A stretch of 64,000 bases of DNA from JAGNKE01 sp965230245. GTDB taxonomy: Bacteria > Pseudomonadota > Alphaproteobacteria > Micavibrionales > Micavibrionaceae. The number at the start of each line of letters is the position of its first letter. Position 1 is the first letter of the stretch. The notes beneath the pieces were generated by a model, which ran no database searches, was not told the origin of the DNA, and saw only the letters and a list, made by a program, of their open reading frames with translations. The DNA lies in contig OZ246000.1 in the NCBI GenBank assembly GCA_965230245.1, positions 2,294,001 to 2,358,000 on the forward strand. The letters run 5' to 3'. The position numbers and the translations under genes are program-made. Shown here piece by piece: positions 26,361 through 35,489 of the stretch.

Positions 26361-27920
26361 TTAACTGCTTGGTGCGGGCTCTGGATCCCTAGGATCAAGG
26401 CGGGCGATAAGGTCACGGCCACGGTCAAGAACATCAAACTGGTCGCCAAATTGGGAAACTGTATTTTCAACAAGGTATTTTTTCTTAAGGGTGTCAGCCC
26501 AGTCATCAAGACCAATCATATCCAACAAATTCGCGATAAGAACAGTCGGAGAGGTGAGCATTTCCAAAAAGCCCATACCGGAAGTGACTTCATTAAACTC
26601 AGCGCGCAAAGCAGTAGGAGACATTTTCCGGATTTCGTCAAGCCTGCGTGCATGTTCTGACATTTCGGTTAGGCCTGCACGCACCTCCTCACGCTCTCTG
26701 CGCAAACGCTCAGTAATACCTTCAGAACCAGTCACGGCTGCAACGGCACCTGCAACGTTCCCAGGTGTTTGGCCATTTTCAGAAAAAGCCTGAATCTGCT
26801 CCGGCGTCCACTGGCTTACGTCAATAACTTCCGGCATGAGTTGCTTAAGTTCCTCTGGCGTCTTACCTGTTGCCTGAGATAGAATCTCAAACATACGCGC
26901 ATCCTGTTCTTCGGCTGTTCCACCTTGACCTTGGGCGGTCTCAATAGCGTTCTTGACCACTTCCGGTGTAATTTCAATTTCAGCCGCAGACAATGCCGCA
27001 AAAATAGCATTTCCTTGAACACCTTGCGTAAAAATATTAATGGCACGATCGTCCATACCCCAGCCGTGCTTTTCATTAAGCGTCGACAAAGACTGGCGTA
27101 TCATATCTGACTGTGCCGTGAACAGAAGCGTTGTTTTCTCTCCGATATCTGCAGCGTTATCATCTAGCCACGCGGCAGCAGCAGGCCAATGTTCCTGAAG
27201 CCATGCATGCGTTCCCTGAGCAAATTCACTCATGCCCTCAGTCGCAGCAGCAGTAGACTGACCTCCCGAGGCAAGATGAGCAGCCGTTCCAAGCGTCAGC
27301 ACCGAACCAGCACCAATAGCCGTAACGGCATAAGTGTTGGCGGTAAACATAACAGCACGGCGTCCAAAACTGCCTTGTGGGAATTCCTGCGCAACTTTAC
27401 CTAAAATAGCATAAGGCCAGCTGAAAGGGTTTGCCATACCAACGAAGCCAGCACGCATGTCTGACATAGAGCGTTCCGGGTTAGCTTGTCTGCCTGTTCC
27501 TGCAGCTTCATCAAAACCGGACTTGATTGTCCCGTCACTAATCGCTCGCCTTGTTTCTAAATAGCCCGCATGTGTCTCAGGTAAATCATATTGTCGTCTT
27601 AAACGCTCAAGATCGGCACGAGACAGGCCGTTCCCTTCCTCGATCGCACGGGTAATATCTTCAGTAAAGTGATGAGAATTACGTTCGTAACGAACTGCAT
27701 CTTTAAGCTCAGGATTTCGAAAAATTCTTGAAACGCTAGGATCCTCGGAACGCGCAGCACTACGCATGAAATCTTCCAAAGCTTCAGGATCAGAAGCTTT
27801 AAGAGCAACGTCCAGCTCCTCTGCGACGTTAGCCAAAGCAGAGCGCAGCGATACTATATCGCCGCCTTTAAAAAGAGCCGGAAGAATGTCATCTAAATTT
27901 TTAAGCCAACCTACAGGCAT
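26361..27920 (-). CDS. Large hypothetical protein, 519 residues, one membrane-active segment
   Basis: No recognisable enzyme motif is seen. The first 150 residues are helical and charged. A hydrophobic Gly/Ala-rich stretch follows (ANTYAVTAIGAGSVLTLGTA, about residues 191-210). Then come Ala- and Gln-rich helical segments (AAAWLDDNAADIGEKTTLLF) and a charged helix (ITERLRREREEVRAGLTEM) that could be coiled coil. The C-terminal part has LTSPTVLIANLLDMIGL, then a Pro-rich end. There is no signal peptide. The ATG at 27920 is preceded by an AT-rich leader. Soluble N-terminus, buried hydrophobic core and helical C-terminus would suit a translocated or pore-forming protein, but this is only an idea. 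Confidence 0.7.
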   Translation of the reverse strand: MPVGWLKNLDDILPALFKGGDIVSLRSALANVAEELDVALKASDPEALEDFMRSAARSEDPSVSRIFRNPELKDAVRYERNSHHFTEDITRAIEEGNGLSRADLERLRRQYDLPETHAGYLETRRAISDGTIKSGFDEAAGTGRQANPERSMSDMRAGFVGMANPFSWPYAILGKVAQEFPQGSFGRRAVMFTANTYAVTAIGAGSVLTLGTAAHLASGGQSTAAATEGMSEFAQGTHAWLQEHWPAAAAWLDDNAADIGEKTTLLFTAQSDMIRQSLSTLNEKHGWGMDDRAINIFTQGVQGNAIFAALSAAEIEITPEVVKNAIETAQGQGGTAEEQDARMFEILSQATGKTPEELKQLMPEVIDVSQWTPEQIQAFSENGQTPGNVAGAVAAVTGSEGITERLRREREEVRAGLTEMSEHARRLDEIRKMSPTALRAEFNEVTSGMGFLEMLTSPTVLIANLLDMIGLDDWADTLKKKYLVENTVSQFGDQFDVLDRGRDLIARLDPRDPEPAPSS

Positions 27921-28025
27921 AGCCTTAAAACCCCTATATCACCGTATATTTTTATACTTTTTGTTAATTACAATATAAGGAAAGGAAGCGCAGAATTCCA
28001 GAAAAATGTGACAATTTATGAAAAT

Positions 28026-28061
28026 AAGCCTGTTTATAAGCCTATTTACAAGCCTTTTGAC
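28026..28061. repeat. Three tandem 12-bp repeats between purQ and the 519-residue gene
   Basis: Units AAGCCTGTTTAT, AAGCCTATTTAC and AAGCCTTTTGAC stand in direct succession. A partial fourth (TAAGCC) overlaps the end of purQ at about 28070. The array begins 7 bases after the purQ stop codon on the reverse strand. Confidence 0.75.
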
Positions 28062-28067
28062 AAAATA

Positions 28068-28895
28068 CTAAGCCATCTTCCGCTTCGCAGATTCAAAATA
28101 AATAGAAGCGTTTTCAAAGAGTTGTATGCCATCTGCCGTCTCAGGAAGTGAAATGTTATTCCTCTGCGCAGCATCCTTGATTTCCTGATAATCATCACGT
28201 TGCCATGTAAACATACCACGTTCAGGATGCGGCATCAAAGCAAGGACACGCCCCGATTCATCGGTCATACCCGCAATATCGGCCTGCGAACCGTTTGGGT
28301 TAAACGGGAACTCACCGTCCGCTGCACTGCCGTCAGGTTTGATATAGGTTAGCCCGACTTGTTGATTGGATTTGAGCGTCCCAAGAACCGAATCATCCAT
28401 CATGAAGCGGCCTTCACCATGCGCAACAGGGATATGCATTTTATCAGTGCCTTGCAACCATGGAGAATTAGACTCCTGATTAACCTGAACATCGACCCAA
28501 CGACACTGATAACGTGCCGTCATATTATGTGTAACAGCCACCAGGCGTTCGCCGTATTTGTGATCTAGCCCCGGTATCAGCCCCAAATTAGCAATAATTT
28601 GACAACCGTTACAGATACCAAGCGTCAACGTGTCACGACGGACAAAATCATGCAGGTGATCTTTGAGCGCCAGTTTCATCTTCTGGGCAAAGGCATTCCC
28701 TGATCCTGTGTCATCGCCGTAGGAGAAACCGCCCGGAACAACCAAAACCTGTACATTTTTCAGTTCTTCCGGTGCATCGATCAGGTCGTTGATATGTCTG
28801 ATTCTCCCCTGCAATCCGACATATTCAAAAGCGTGAAGCGTTTCCTCTTCACAATTCAAACCGTAACCACTTAGAACAAGAACATTCGCACTCAT
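28068..28895 (-). CDS. purQ: FGAM synthase glutamine amidotransferase subunit, large-type PurQ
   Basis: PurQ supplies ammonia from glutamine to PurL in the fourth step of purine synthesis. It is a class I glutamine amidotransferase with nucleophile Cys95 in GICNGCQ and His223/Glu225 in MPHPERG. VLSGYGLNCEEET at the start and VVPGGFSYGDDTGSGNAFA (about 52-70) are typical. At 275 residues it is longer than the usual alphaproteobacterial PurQ of about 220 and resembles the amidotransferase end of large-type PurL. One base separates it from the purSL stop (TGATATG), so the two are translationally coupled. Confidence 0.92.
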   Translation of the reverse strand: MSANVLVLSGYGLNCEEETLHAFEYVGLQGRIRHINDLIDAPEELKNVQVLVVPGGFSYGDDTGSGNAFAQKMKLALKDHLHDFVRRDTLTLGICNGCQIIANLGLIPGLDHKYGERLVAVTHNMTARYQCRWVDVQVNQESNSPWLQGTDKMHIPVAHGEGRFMMDDSVLGTLKSNQQVGLTYIKPDGSAADGEFPFNPNGSQADIAGMTDESGRVLALMPHPERGMFTWQRDDYQEIKDAAQRNNISLPETADGIQLFENASIYFESAKRKMA

Positions 28896-28896
28896 A

Positions 28897-31806
28897 TCAA
28901 TAATTCCTCAATGGCGCTTTGTAGGCCTCTTCAAGATCAGCGACAGCAACTTTTAGTATGTCGCGGATTGTAAAGTTCTGGCTGTAAGCCACACTACCGA
29001 TAAGATGGCATTGATCAAATCCCTTGAAGTTTTTCTCAAACGCTTTTCTGTTTTGCGGCGCGACTGTTACGACAATACGCCCCGTACTCTCTGAAAACAG
29101 CATCTTGTCAGCTCGCAGGTCAAAAGCGGAGAGATCAATATCCAGTCCTGTTTGCGCGGCTATAGATTTTTTGGCCAAAGTCACGCCTAATCCCCCATAA
29201 CCGATCGGAAGTGCGGAAGCAATCAAACGGTCACGGCTTGCACGGGCATATAGTTTGTAAAGTCTCAAATTCTCGTGTGCGTCAGTCTCAGGTACGTTAT
29301 TCCCCAAATGACCGAGATGATCGTAATATTCAGAAGCACCCAGCTCGTCCTTGGTCGCGCCAAGTAGGTAAACCAGATCACCCGCGGCCTTAGGTGCAAG
29401 CGAGATAGAGTTTTGAATATCCTGAAGAACCGCAATACTTGAAACCAGCAGAGTAGGGGGCACGGAAACCTTAATGGCATCACCGCTTTCGGTATACCCC
29501 TTAAAGTCATTAAACATACTGTCCTTACCCGAAATAAACGGGGTCTGATACTTGACAGCCATGTCATAAATGGTTTCAACGGCACGCTTCAACTGGCCGA
29601 GACGCTCAGGTTCATCCGAAGAACACCAGCAGAAATTATCAAGCAACGCCGTGTGTTTGAGGTCTGCACCGGCTGCAATCACGTTTCGCACAGCCATATC
29701 AAGTCCTGCTGCCGCCATCGCCGCAGTATCAATATCACTGTAACGCGGGAACAACCCTTGAGAAAGAACCACTCCCTTAGGAGAGGTAATCAAAGGTTTT
29801 GTAATCGATGTATCGGCATAAACCCGTCCTGCACCTTGCAGAGGCTTCAAAACCGAACCGGCCTGAACTTCGTGGTCATACTGTGTTGCTACGAATTCCT
29901 TGGAGCAAATATTCAAACGCCCCATCATCTCCGTCAAGGTTTGACCGTAATCAGATGGCTCAGCCAATTCAGGCTCGTTCTCGCCGCCGCGTGTAAAAGT
30001 CGTTTTGAGTGGAGTTTCAGGCAACCCGTCATGGAGAAACTCCATATCCAGATCCATGATCGTCTCATCATGCCAACTGACATGCGCTCGCCCGCTGTCT
30101 GTATATGTCCCGACAACAGTTGCCTCGACACCGCGCTTGGCTAAAAATTCAATCAGCTTATCCGTATTTTCTGACGGAACAGCCAGTGTCATGCGCTCCT
30201 GCGACTCGGAAATCCATATTTCCCAAGGTGCCATACCCGGATATTTGAGAGGCACTTTTTCAAGTTCGATATGGAAGCCGCCGGATTGCTCGGCCATCTC
30301 GCCAACGGAAGAAGACAAACCGCCCGCACCGTTATCGGTAATGGCTGAATACCAGCCTTTTTCACGAACTTCCTTAATCAGTGCATCGGACATCTTCTTC
30401 TGTGTGATCGGATCACCAATCTGCACAGCGGTCGCAGGAGAACCTTCATCAAGTGCGACAGACGAAAACGTCGCACCATGAATGCCATCTCGCCCGACGC
30501 GCCCCCCTGCCATCACAATCTTGTCACCGGGGTTTGCCTTTTTTTCATGCCCCGGCTGACCGTTAATCTCGCGTGGGATCAGACCGATCGTACCAACAAA
30601 GACCAAAGGCTTGCCTGCAAAACGGTCATCAAAATAAACGAAGCCTTGCGGGGTTGGAATACCGGAGCAATTTCCACCGGCCTCAACACCTGCAACGACA
30701 CCATTCAAAATATGTTCAGGGGAGAGAAGGGGATCCGTGCATTTCGAATCGCGGAAATAATTTGGCTCTTTACGCGGATCAGCAAAACAGAACCCGTAGC
30801 GGTTAATCACGGGCTTTGCACCAAGGCCAAACCCCATACAATCGCGATTAACACCGACAATCCCTGTAATCGCGCCGCCGAACGGGTCAAGCGCGGACGG
30901 CGAATTATGTGTCTCTACTTTGTCACAAACCAGATAGTCTTCATCAAAGATAATACCGCCCGCATTGTCGGAAAACACGGAAACGCAGATGTCTCCCTCG
31001 CCGCGAGCCTCACGAATTTCCTTCGTCGCACGTTTGATGTAGTGTTTGTAAAGCCCGTCCTTCACATCATCTATAGGCGATGCAAAAATCGTATGCTTGC
31101 AATGCTCTGACCATGTCTGCGCGAGAGTCTCTAACTCGATATCTTTCGCAGCACGGCCTTCTTTCTCAAAATAATCTTTAATGGCCTGCATATATAACAG
31201 TGACAACCCCAAAGGTCCGCGACGGCTACCATCCGGATTTGCGATACCTTGCGTGCCAATAACTTCCAATTTCTTGTCATCAACAGAGAGGTTCACCTCA
31301 TCTGCAACCACGCCCTTATTATCGAGAGTCACCTTTGGGATAACAGCATCCATACCGCCATCTTTTTCAAACTCCGCTGCACTTTTAATCGTGGCACGCT
31401 GAATAAGCTTATTCGAAATAGTCTCGGCAAGCTTGTTCACATCGTCCTGTGTGACATCACCTTTTATGAGAAGGAGTTTGGCGGAATAGCATGAAGTATC
31501 AGAAGTATTATCATTCGAGCCAAGCTCCAGAAGCTCGCTGGCGGTATGCCCGATATTATCCGTCACACCGGGCAAGTATCCGATTTCCAGTGCCCAGTCA
31601 AAGTCACCTAAGTTACTATCTGTAGATTGAACCACAGGGTTGGTAAGGCTTTCGGCAAATTGGTCACTATCCGCATACGGATGCTCGGAAGTATAAACAT
31701 CAACAATCCTTACGGTTGCATTCTTACCACTCGCAGCGAACATTTTTTGAATTTGGAGGGCGCGTCCGTCTTCTTCGTGCCCTAGAACTTCAATCCGGTA
31801 TGCCAT
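28897..31806 (-). CDS. purL: FGAM synthase, fused PurS-PurL type
   Basis: This is the synthetase part of formylglycinamidine ribonucleotide synthase (purine pathway, ATP-dependent amidation). The 969 residues greatly exceed the small PurL of about 740 found in most alphaproteobacteria. About 170 N-terminal residues look like PurS material, perhaps two copies (YRIEVLGHEEDGRALQIQKM at 3-22; WALEIGYLPGVTDN near 72). The core follows: WSEHCKHTIF near residue 235, DNAGGI and ETHNSPSALDPFGGA near 300, and GAGGLSSSVGEMAEQSGG near 500. The SEHC(R/K)H form resembles the large-type enzyme rather than the small-type SEHCSY. The start at 31806 is divergent from nuoG. Confidence 0.9.
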   Translation of the reverse strand: MAYRIEVLGHEEDGRALQIQKMFAASGKNATVRIVDVYTSEHPYADSDQFAESLTNPVVQSTDSNLGDFDWALEIGYLPGVTDNIGHTASELLELGSNDNTSDTSCYSAKLLLIKGDVTQDDVNKLAETISNKLIQRATIKSAAEFEKDGGMDAVIPKVTLDNKGVVADEVNLSVDDKKLEVIGTQGIANPDGSRRGPLGLSLLYMQAIKDYFEKEGRAAKDIELETLAQTWSEHCKHTIFASPIDDVKDGLYKHYIKRATKEIREARGEGDICVSVFSDNAGGIIFDEDYLVCDKVETHNSPSALDPFGGAITGIVGVNRDCMGFGLGAKPVINRYGFCFADPRKEPNYFRDSKCTDPLLSPEHILNGVVAGVEAGGNCSGIPTPQGFVYFDDRFAGKPLVFVGTIGLIPREINGQPGHEKKANPGDKIVMAGGRVGRDGIHGATFSSVALDEGSPATAVQIGDPITQKKMSDALIKEVREKGWYSAITDNGAGGLSSSVGEMAEQSGGFHIELEKVPLKYPGMAPWEIWISESQERMTLAVPSENTDKLIEFLAKRGVEATVVGTYTDSGRAHVSWHDETIMDLDMEFLHDGLPETPLKTTFTRGGENEPELAEPSDYGQTLTEMMGRLNICSKEFVATQYDHEVQAGSVLKPLQGAGRVYADTSITKPLITSPKGVVLSQGLFPRYSDIDTAAMAAAGLDMAVRNVIAAGADLKHTALLDNFCWCSSDEPERLGQLKRAVETIYDMAVKYQTPFISGKDSMFNDFKGYTESGDAIKVSVPPTLLVSSIAVLQDIQNSISLAPKAAGDLVYLLGATKDELGASEYYDHLGHLGNNVPETDAHENLRLYKLYARASRDRLIASALPIGYGGLGVTLAKKSIAAQTGLDIDLSAFDLRADKMLFSESTGRIVVTVAPQNRKAFEKNFKGFDQCHLIGSVAYSQNFTIRDILKVAVADLEEAYKAPLRNY

Positions 31807-31928
31807 ATACTACCCTGAAAATAAGTCATACTTGGTGAAAATCCCAAGTAACGGTTGATCTTCTGTAACGCGCAGATTAAATAGTAGTCCGAGAGACTTT
31901 TCAATATACATTCGGAAATTAAAATCTA

Positions 31929-33989
31929 ATGCCCAAAGTCACAATCAACGGAATGGAAATCGAAGTCGAGCCGGGGACCAGCATTATTCAGGCTGCTGAG
32001 CAGTTGGGGGTCGAAATTCCGCGCTTCTGTTACCACGACAAATTGTCCGTTCCCGCCAACTGTCGTATGTGCCTCGTTGAAGTCGAAGGCGGCCCGCCTA
32101 AGCCTGTTGCCTCCTGTGCCATGGCCTGCGGTGACGGAATGGTTGTGAAAACCGACTCGCCTATGGTGAAGAAGGCACGCAAGGGCGTGATGGAAATGCT
32201 CCTGATCAATCACCCGCTGGATTGCCCGATTTGTGATCAGGGCGGTGAGTGCGACTTGCAGGATCAGGCTATGGCCTATGGTTTTGACCGCTCCCGTTTT
32301 CAGGAAAACAAAAGAGCCGTTCCGGACAAGGAACTCGGGCCGCTGATCAAAACCGTCATGACGCGTTGCATTAACTGTACACGCTGCGTCCGTTTCGCTG
32401 AAGAAGTGGCTGGAACACCTGTTCTCGGGCAACTGAACCGTGGCGAAGATGCTGAGATAGGCACATTCATTGATGAACTGACAGATACGGAATTGTCGGG
32501 CAACATGATTGATATTTGCCCCGTCGGTGCGCTCACATCAAAACCTTACGCCTTTAAGGCTCGCCCTTGGGAATTAAAGAAAACGGAAACGATTGATGTG
32601 CATGATGCCGTCGGATCAAACATCCGCGTCGATGCCCGAGGCCGCGAAGTGATGCGCGTATTGCCGCGTCTGAACGAAGATATCAATGAAGAATGGATCA
32701 GCGACAAAACACGTTTTTCTTACGATGGTCTTAACGCGCGCCGCCTTGACCGCCCCTACATCCGTAACGAGGAAACAGGAAAGCTGGAAGAAGCAGGGTG
32801 GCCTGAAGCCCTCAGCTTCATCGCAGAAAAGCTGGAAGGCCTGAAAGGCGAAGAAATAGCGGCATTAGCCGGCGATTTGATGGATGTCGAATCCATGATG
32901 GCCATGAAAGACCTGATGTCCGAACTGGGCAGCTCGAATATGGATTGCCGCACGGACGGCTCTCATTTTGATGTAACAAACCGTGCCGGGTACCTTTTCA
33001 ATTCGACGATTAATGGCATTGATGAATCCGACCTGATTATCCTTGTCGGCACAAATCCCAGATACGAGGGAACAATGATTAATGCCCGTATTCGTAAGGC
33101 CTATCTGGAACGCCGTGTTAAAGTCGTCGTCATAGGGGAGGGCGGAGATCTGACCTATCCTTATGACCATTACGGAACAACCGCCAAGGATATCGAGCAA
33201 TTCGCAAAAGAATTCTCCGGCAAGCTGCCTGCCGAAAAGCCGATGATGATCGTTGGTTCGGGCATCTTTACAAGAGACGACGGCGAAACCTTGCATCACA
33301 CACTTTATGAGGCCGCGGAAAAACTGGGCATCGTAACAAAAGACTGGAATGGCTTTAATGTCCTGCATCAGGCAGCCTCCCGTGTCGGCGCACTTGATAT
33401 CGGTTTTGTCCCGCAAAAGGACGGCAAAGACTTTCGAAATATCATTGCAGGAACCAAGGATGGCTCTATCAAAGCGTTGTTCCTTTTAGGCAGTGATGAA
33501 TTTAATGCCCGTGTAAATATCGGCTGGCAAACGTTTGTTATCTACCAAGGACACCACGGAGATCAGGGCGCTGAGCGCGCAGATATAATTTTACCAGGCG
33601 CTGCTTACACTGAAAAAGAAGGTATTTACGTCAATACCGAGGGGCGTCCGCAACTGGCAAAACGCGCCGTTTATCCGCCGGGTGAGGCGCGTGAAGATTG
33701 GAAAATTATTCGCGCATTGTCCGAAGTGTTAGGTAAAACACTGCCATACGATACGCTTGCTGAGCTGCGTGAACGCGTCCGTAAAGAGAACGGTATCTTC
33801 AAAACAATTGATGTAGTAACACCTGCGAAGTGGAGCAAATTCGGCAAAAAGGGAAAGCTGCTCAAAGACCCGCTGCGCTCTTCCGTACAGGAATATTATC
33901 TAACCAACGCGATCTGCCGCGCATCCAAAACGATGAATGCCTGTGTTGATGCCTTTGTTGAGCCGCGGATGAAAGAGGCCGCAGAGTAA
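31929..33989 (+). CDS. nuoG: NADH-quinone oxidoreductase subunit G
   Basis: NuoG is the largest peripheral subunit, with several Fe-S clusters. The N-terminal [2Fe-2S] ferredoxin domain has CYHDKLSVPANCRMC (about residues 34-48) and a later Cys in VASCAMACG. The HxxxCxxC-type N5 motif is HPLDCPICDQGGECDLQD (about 97-114), and the N4 region is CINCTRCVRFAEEV (about 147-160) with DICPVGAL near 195. The molybdopterin-oxidoreductase-like domain fills the rest. The 686 residues are normal for alphaproteobacteria, and there is no N7 cysteine set. It has 122 bp of upstream sequence divergent from purSL, so it must use its own promoter. Confidence 0.95.
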   Translation: MPKVTINGMEIEVEPGTSIIQAAEQLGVEIPRFCYHDKLSVPANCRMCLVEVEGGPPKPVASCAMACGDGMVVKTDSPMVKKARKGVMEMLLINHPLDCPICDQGGECDLQDQAMAYGFDRSRFQENKRAVPDKELGPLIKTVMTRCINCTRCVRFAEEVAGTPVLGQLNRGEDAEIGTFIDELTDTELSGNMIDICPVGALTSKPYAFKARPWELKKTETIDVHDAVGSNIRVDARGREVMRVLPRLNEDINEEWISDKTRFSYDGLNARRLDRPYIRNEETGKLEEAGWPEALSFIAEKLEGLKGEEIAALAGDLMDVESMMAMKDLMSELGSSNMDCRTDGSHFDVTNRAGYLFNSTINGIDESDLIILVGTNPRYEGTMINARIRKAYLERRVKVVVIGEGGDLTYPYDHYGTTAKDIEQFAKEFSGKLPAEKPMMIVGSGIFTRDDGETLHHTLYEAAEKLGIVTKDWNGFNVLHQAASRVGALDIGFVPQKDGKDFRNIIAGTKDGSIKALFLLGSDEFNARVNIGWQTFVIYQGHHGDQGAERADIILPGAAYTEKEGIYVNTEGRPQLAKRAVYPPGEAREDWKIIRALSEVLGKTLPYDTLAELRERVRKENGIFKTIDVVTPAKWSKFGKKGKLLKDPLRSSVQEYYLTNAICRASKTMNACVDAFVEPRMKEAAE

Positions 33990-34014
33990 AAACACTAAAA
34001 AGAAAGAAAATCGT

Positions 34015-34434
34015 ATGACATCGGAAAAGAAAACAACACTTGAACAGGTGCAGGAATTTCATGAAACATACGGTCTTCCCGTATTATCAGAACCGAATAT
34101 TTCCGATGACAAAACGAATCAACTTCGGATCAACCTGATCGCCGAAGAGCTGGATGAACTCAAAGATGCGCTTAAACAAGGTGACATTGTTGAAACACTA
34201 GACGCGCTGATTGACCTGCAATATGTTCTGGACGGAGCTTTTTTGTCATTCGGCCTACAACACGTTAAAGAAGCGGCTTTTGAAGAAGTGCACAACTCGA
34301 ACATGAGCAAACTTGGTAAAGACGGCAAACCGATTGTGCGTGAAAGCGACGGAAAAATCCTAAAGGGCCCTAACTACTTCAAGCCCGATATTCGCAAGTT
34401 CCTCTGCGATGAAATCGTTGATGCTGCTGAATAA
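34015..34434 (+). CDS. MazG-like nucleotide pyrophosphohydrolase
   Basis: This is a 139-residue all-alpha NTP pyrophosphohydrolase of the MazG/PRA-PH type. The metal-binding pattern is visible as NLIAEELDELKDAL (about residues 41-54) and DALIDLQYVLDGAF (about 64-77), that is EExxE followed by a second acidic set. The C-terminus (NMSKLGKDGKPIVRESDGKI, then GPNYFKPDI) resembles single-domain housecleaning enzymes often seen in phages and proteobacteria. The gene is 25 bp after nuoG and probably co-transcribed with it, although it has no known link to complex I. The substrate cannot be read from the sequence. Confidence 0.8.
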   Translation: MTSEKKTTLEQVQEFHETYGLPVLSEPNISDDKTNQLRINLIAEELDELKDALKQGDIVETLDALIDLQYVLDGAFLSFGLQHVKEAAFEEVHNSNMSKLGKDGKPIVRESDGKILKGPNYFKPDIRKFLCDEIVDAAE

Positions 34435-34463
34435 ATTCCCAAAACAGTCAAGTCTGCAGCAAT

Positions 34464-34526
34464 TTGCATAAAATAACCGGCCCAATACACAAAAAAATTG
34501 CATAATTCCTGCATTCTTTGCATTAT
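34464..34526. promoter_or_regulatory. Cluster of three TTGCATWA motifs upstream of the CHAP-like gene
   Basis: TTGCATAA at 34464 and 34498 and TTGCATTA at 34519 lie within the AT-rich leader of the gene at 34579. TTCCTGCATT at 34506-34515 recurs upstream of the next gene (35457-35466). Shared regulation of the two genes is possible. Confidence 0.3.
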
Positions 34527-34578
34527 AGAGATAAGAATTATAAAATTATGGGCGTGATGTGAAAAAGGGTGAATACCG

Positions 34579-35394
34579 ATGACTATCATTACAATGAACC
34601 AGCAGGAGCTGTGCCGCGAGTTTTTAAGTCGCTCGCGTTGGGCGCGTGGTGGCTACTGTGGAATTGGTGTTTACAATATCCTTGATGCGATTGGAATGGC
34701 CGACGGCCTTCCGACTTCTGGAAGACACGGTTTTGCATATGCTGAGCACCTTCCCGAAGCGGGGTGGGTAAAGCTGGAGGGCGTCACCCCTGAAAATGCT
34801 CCTCCCGGTGCTGTTCTGGTATACGATAAACGCCCACGCAGCCAACAGAATGGTGATGGCGGCGGTGGTGATGAATACGGGCATGTAGAAATCGTGGCAG
34901 TTGAAACGGACGGCACACGCCAATACGTGTCCGACAAGGCCAGAACGAATTTCGGTGGTACTGTTCCTGACCGTTTTGTCGGAGCGTACATTCATCCTGA
35001 CATGCACAGACAGATCGACCGTAATACGGCACAAACGATGCTGGCCGGATCTGGCGTGAATATTGACGATATCCCGACACTTGATGAAACTCTGGGCTTA
35101 ACGAGAGAAGAACGTGAACGCAGAGAGAGTAATGACACATTATTGCTGACAGATGCCGCCCGTAATGGGACAGGGACACCTGCCTCTAACGTTGATGAAT
35201 TTAATAACGCTGCTCAATATAGCGCCTTTGTTATTATGGCTGCTTTGATGGCCGCCATGTTTGATATCGATGTAGATCTTGCACCCGCCACGGCCGAGGC
35301 AACGAGAACGCCTGATCCTGTTGAAATCGATCCTGCAATTACTACGACAGCAGACACAACAGTAAGAACAACCGCACCCGGCAGTAACACATAA
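34579..35394 (+). CDS. CHAP-like cysteine hydrolase, no signal peptide
   Basis: The N-terminal 145 residues fit the CHAP/NlpC-type amidase pattern: nucleophile candidate Cys27 in GGYCGIGVYNIL, PPGAVLVYD (75-83), His102 in EYGHVEIVA, and Glu104 or a later polar residue as third member. Such domains cleave peptidoglycan peptides or amides. No signal peptide is present. One hydrophobic stretch (SAFVIMAALMAAMF, about 215-228) lies near a Thr/Pro-rich C-terminal tail. A linker of charged residues (TREERERRES) precedes it. The protein could be exported by a specialised system or released by lysis. The domain call is by eye from few motifs. Its neighbour at 35490 also looks like a cell-wall enzyme. 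Confidence 0.6.
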   Translation: MTIITMNQQELCREFLSRSRWARGGYCGIGVYNILDAIGMADGLPTSGRHGFAYAEHLPEAGWVKLEGVTPENAPPGAVLVYDKRPRSQQNGDGGGGDEYGHVEIVAVETDGTRQYVSDKARTNFGGTVPDRFVGAYIHPDMHRQIDRNTAQTMLAGSGVNIDDIPTLDETLGLTREERERRESNDTLLLTDAARNGTGTPASNVDEFNNAAQYSAFVIMAALMAAMFDIDVDLAPATAEATRTPDPVEIDPAITTTADTTVRTTAPGSNT

Positions 35395-35461
35395 AGTTTT
35401 CAGCAAGTAAACACCCAGTAAGCGCCAAGAAATTATTATTTGCACTTAATTTTTATTTCCT

Positions 35462-35483
35462 GCATTATGTAATGAGATAATGC
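35462..35483. repeat. Inverted repeat in the leader of the gene at 35490
   Basis: GCATTAT (35462-35468) and ATAATGC (35477-35483) form a 7-bp inverted repeat with an 8-base spacer, ending 6 bases before the GTG start. It could be an operator or a structure masking the start. Confidence 0.4.
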
Positions 35484-35489
35484 TAATAA

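Noticed and set aside
29653..30144. Forward frame of 163 codons inside purSL
   Set aside because: It lies entirely antisense to a conserved enzyme and its Cys/Arg-rich translation has no protein character.
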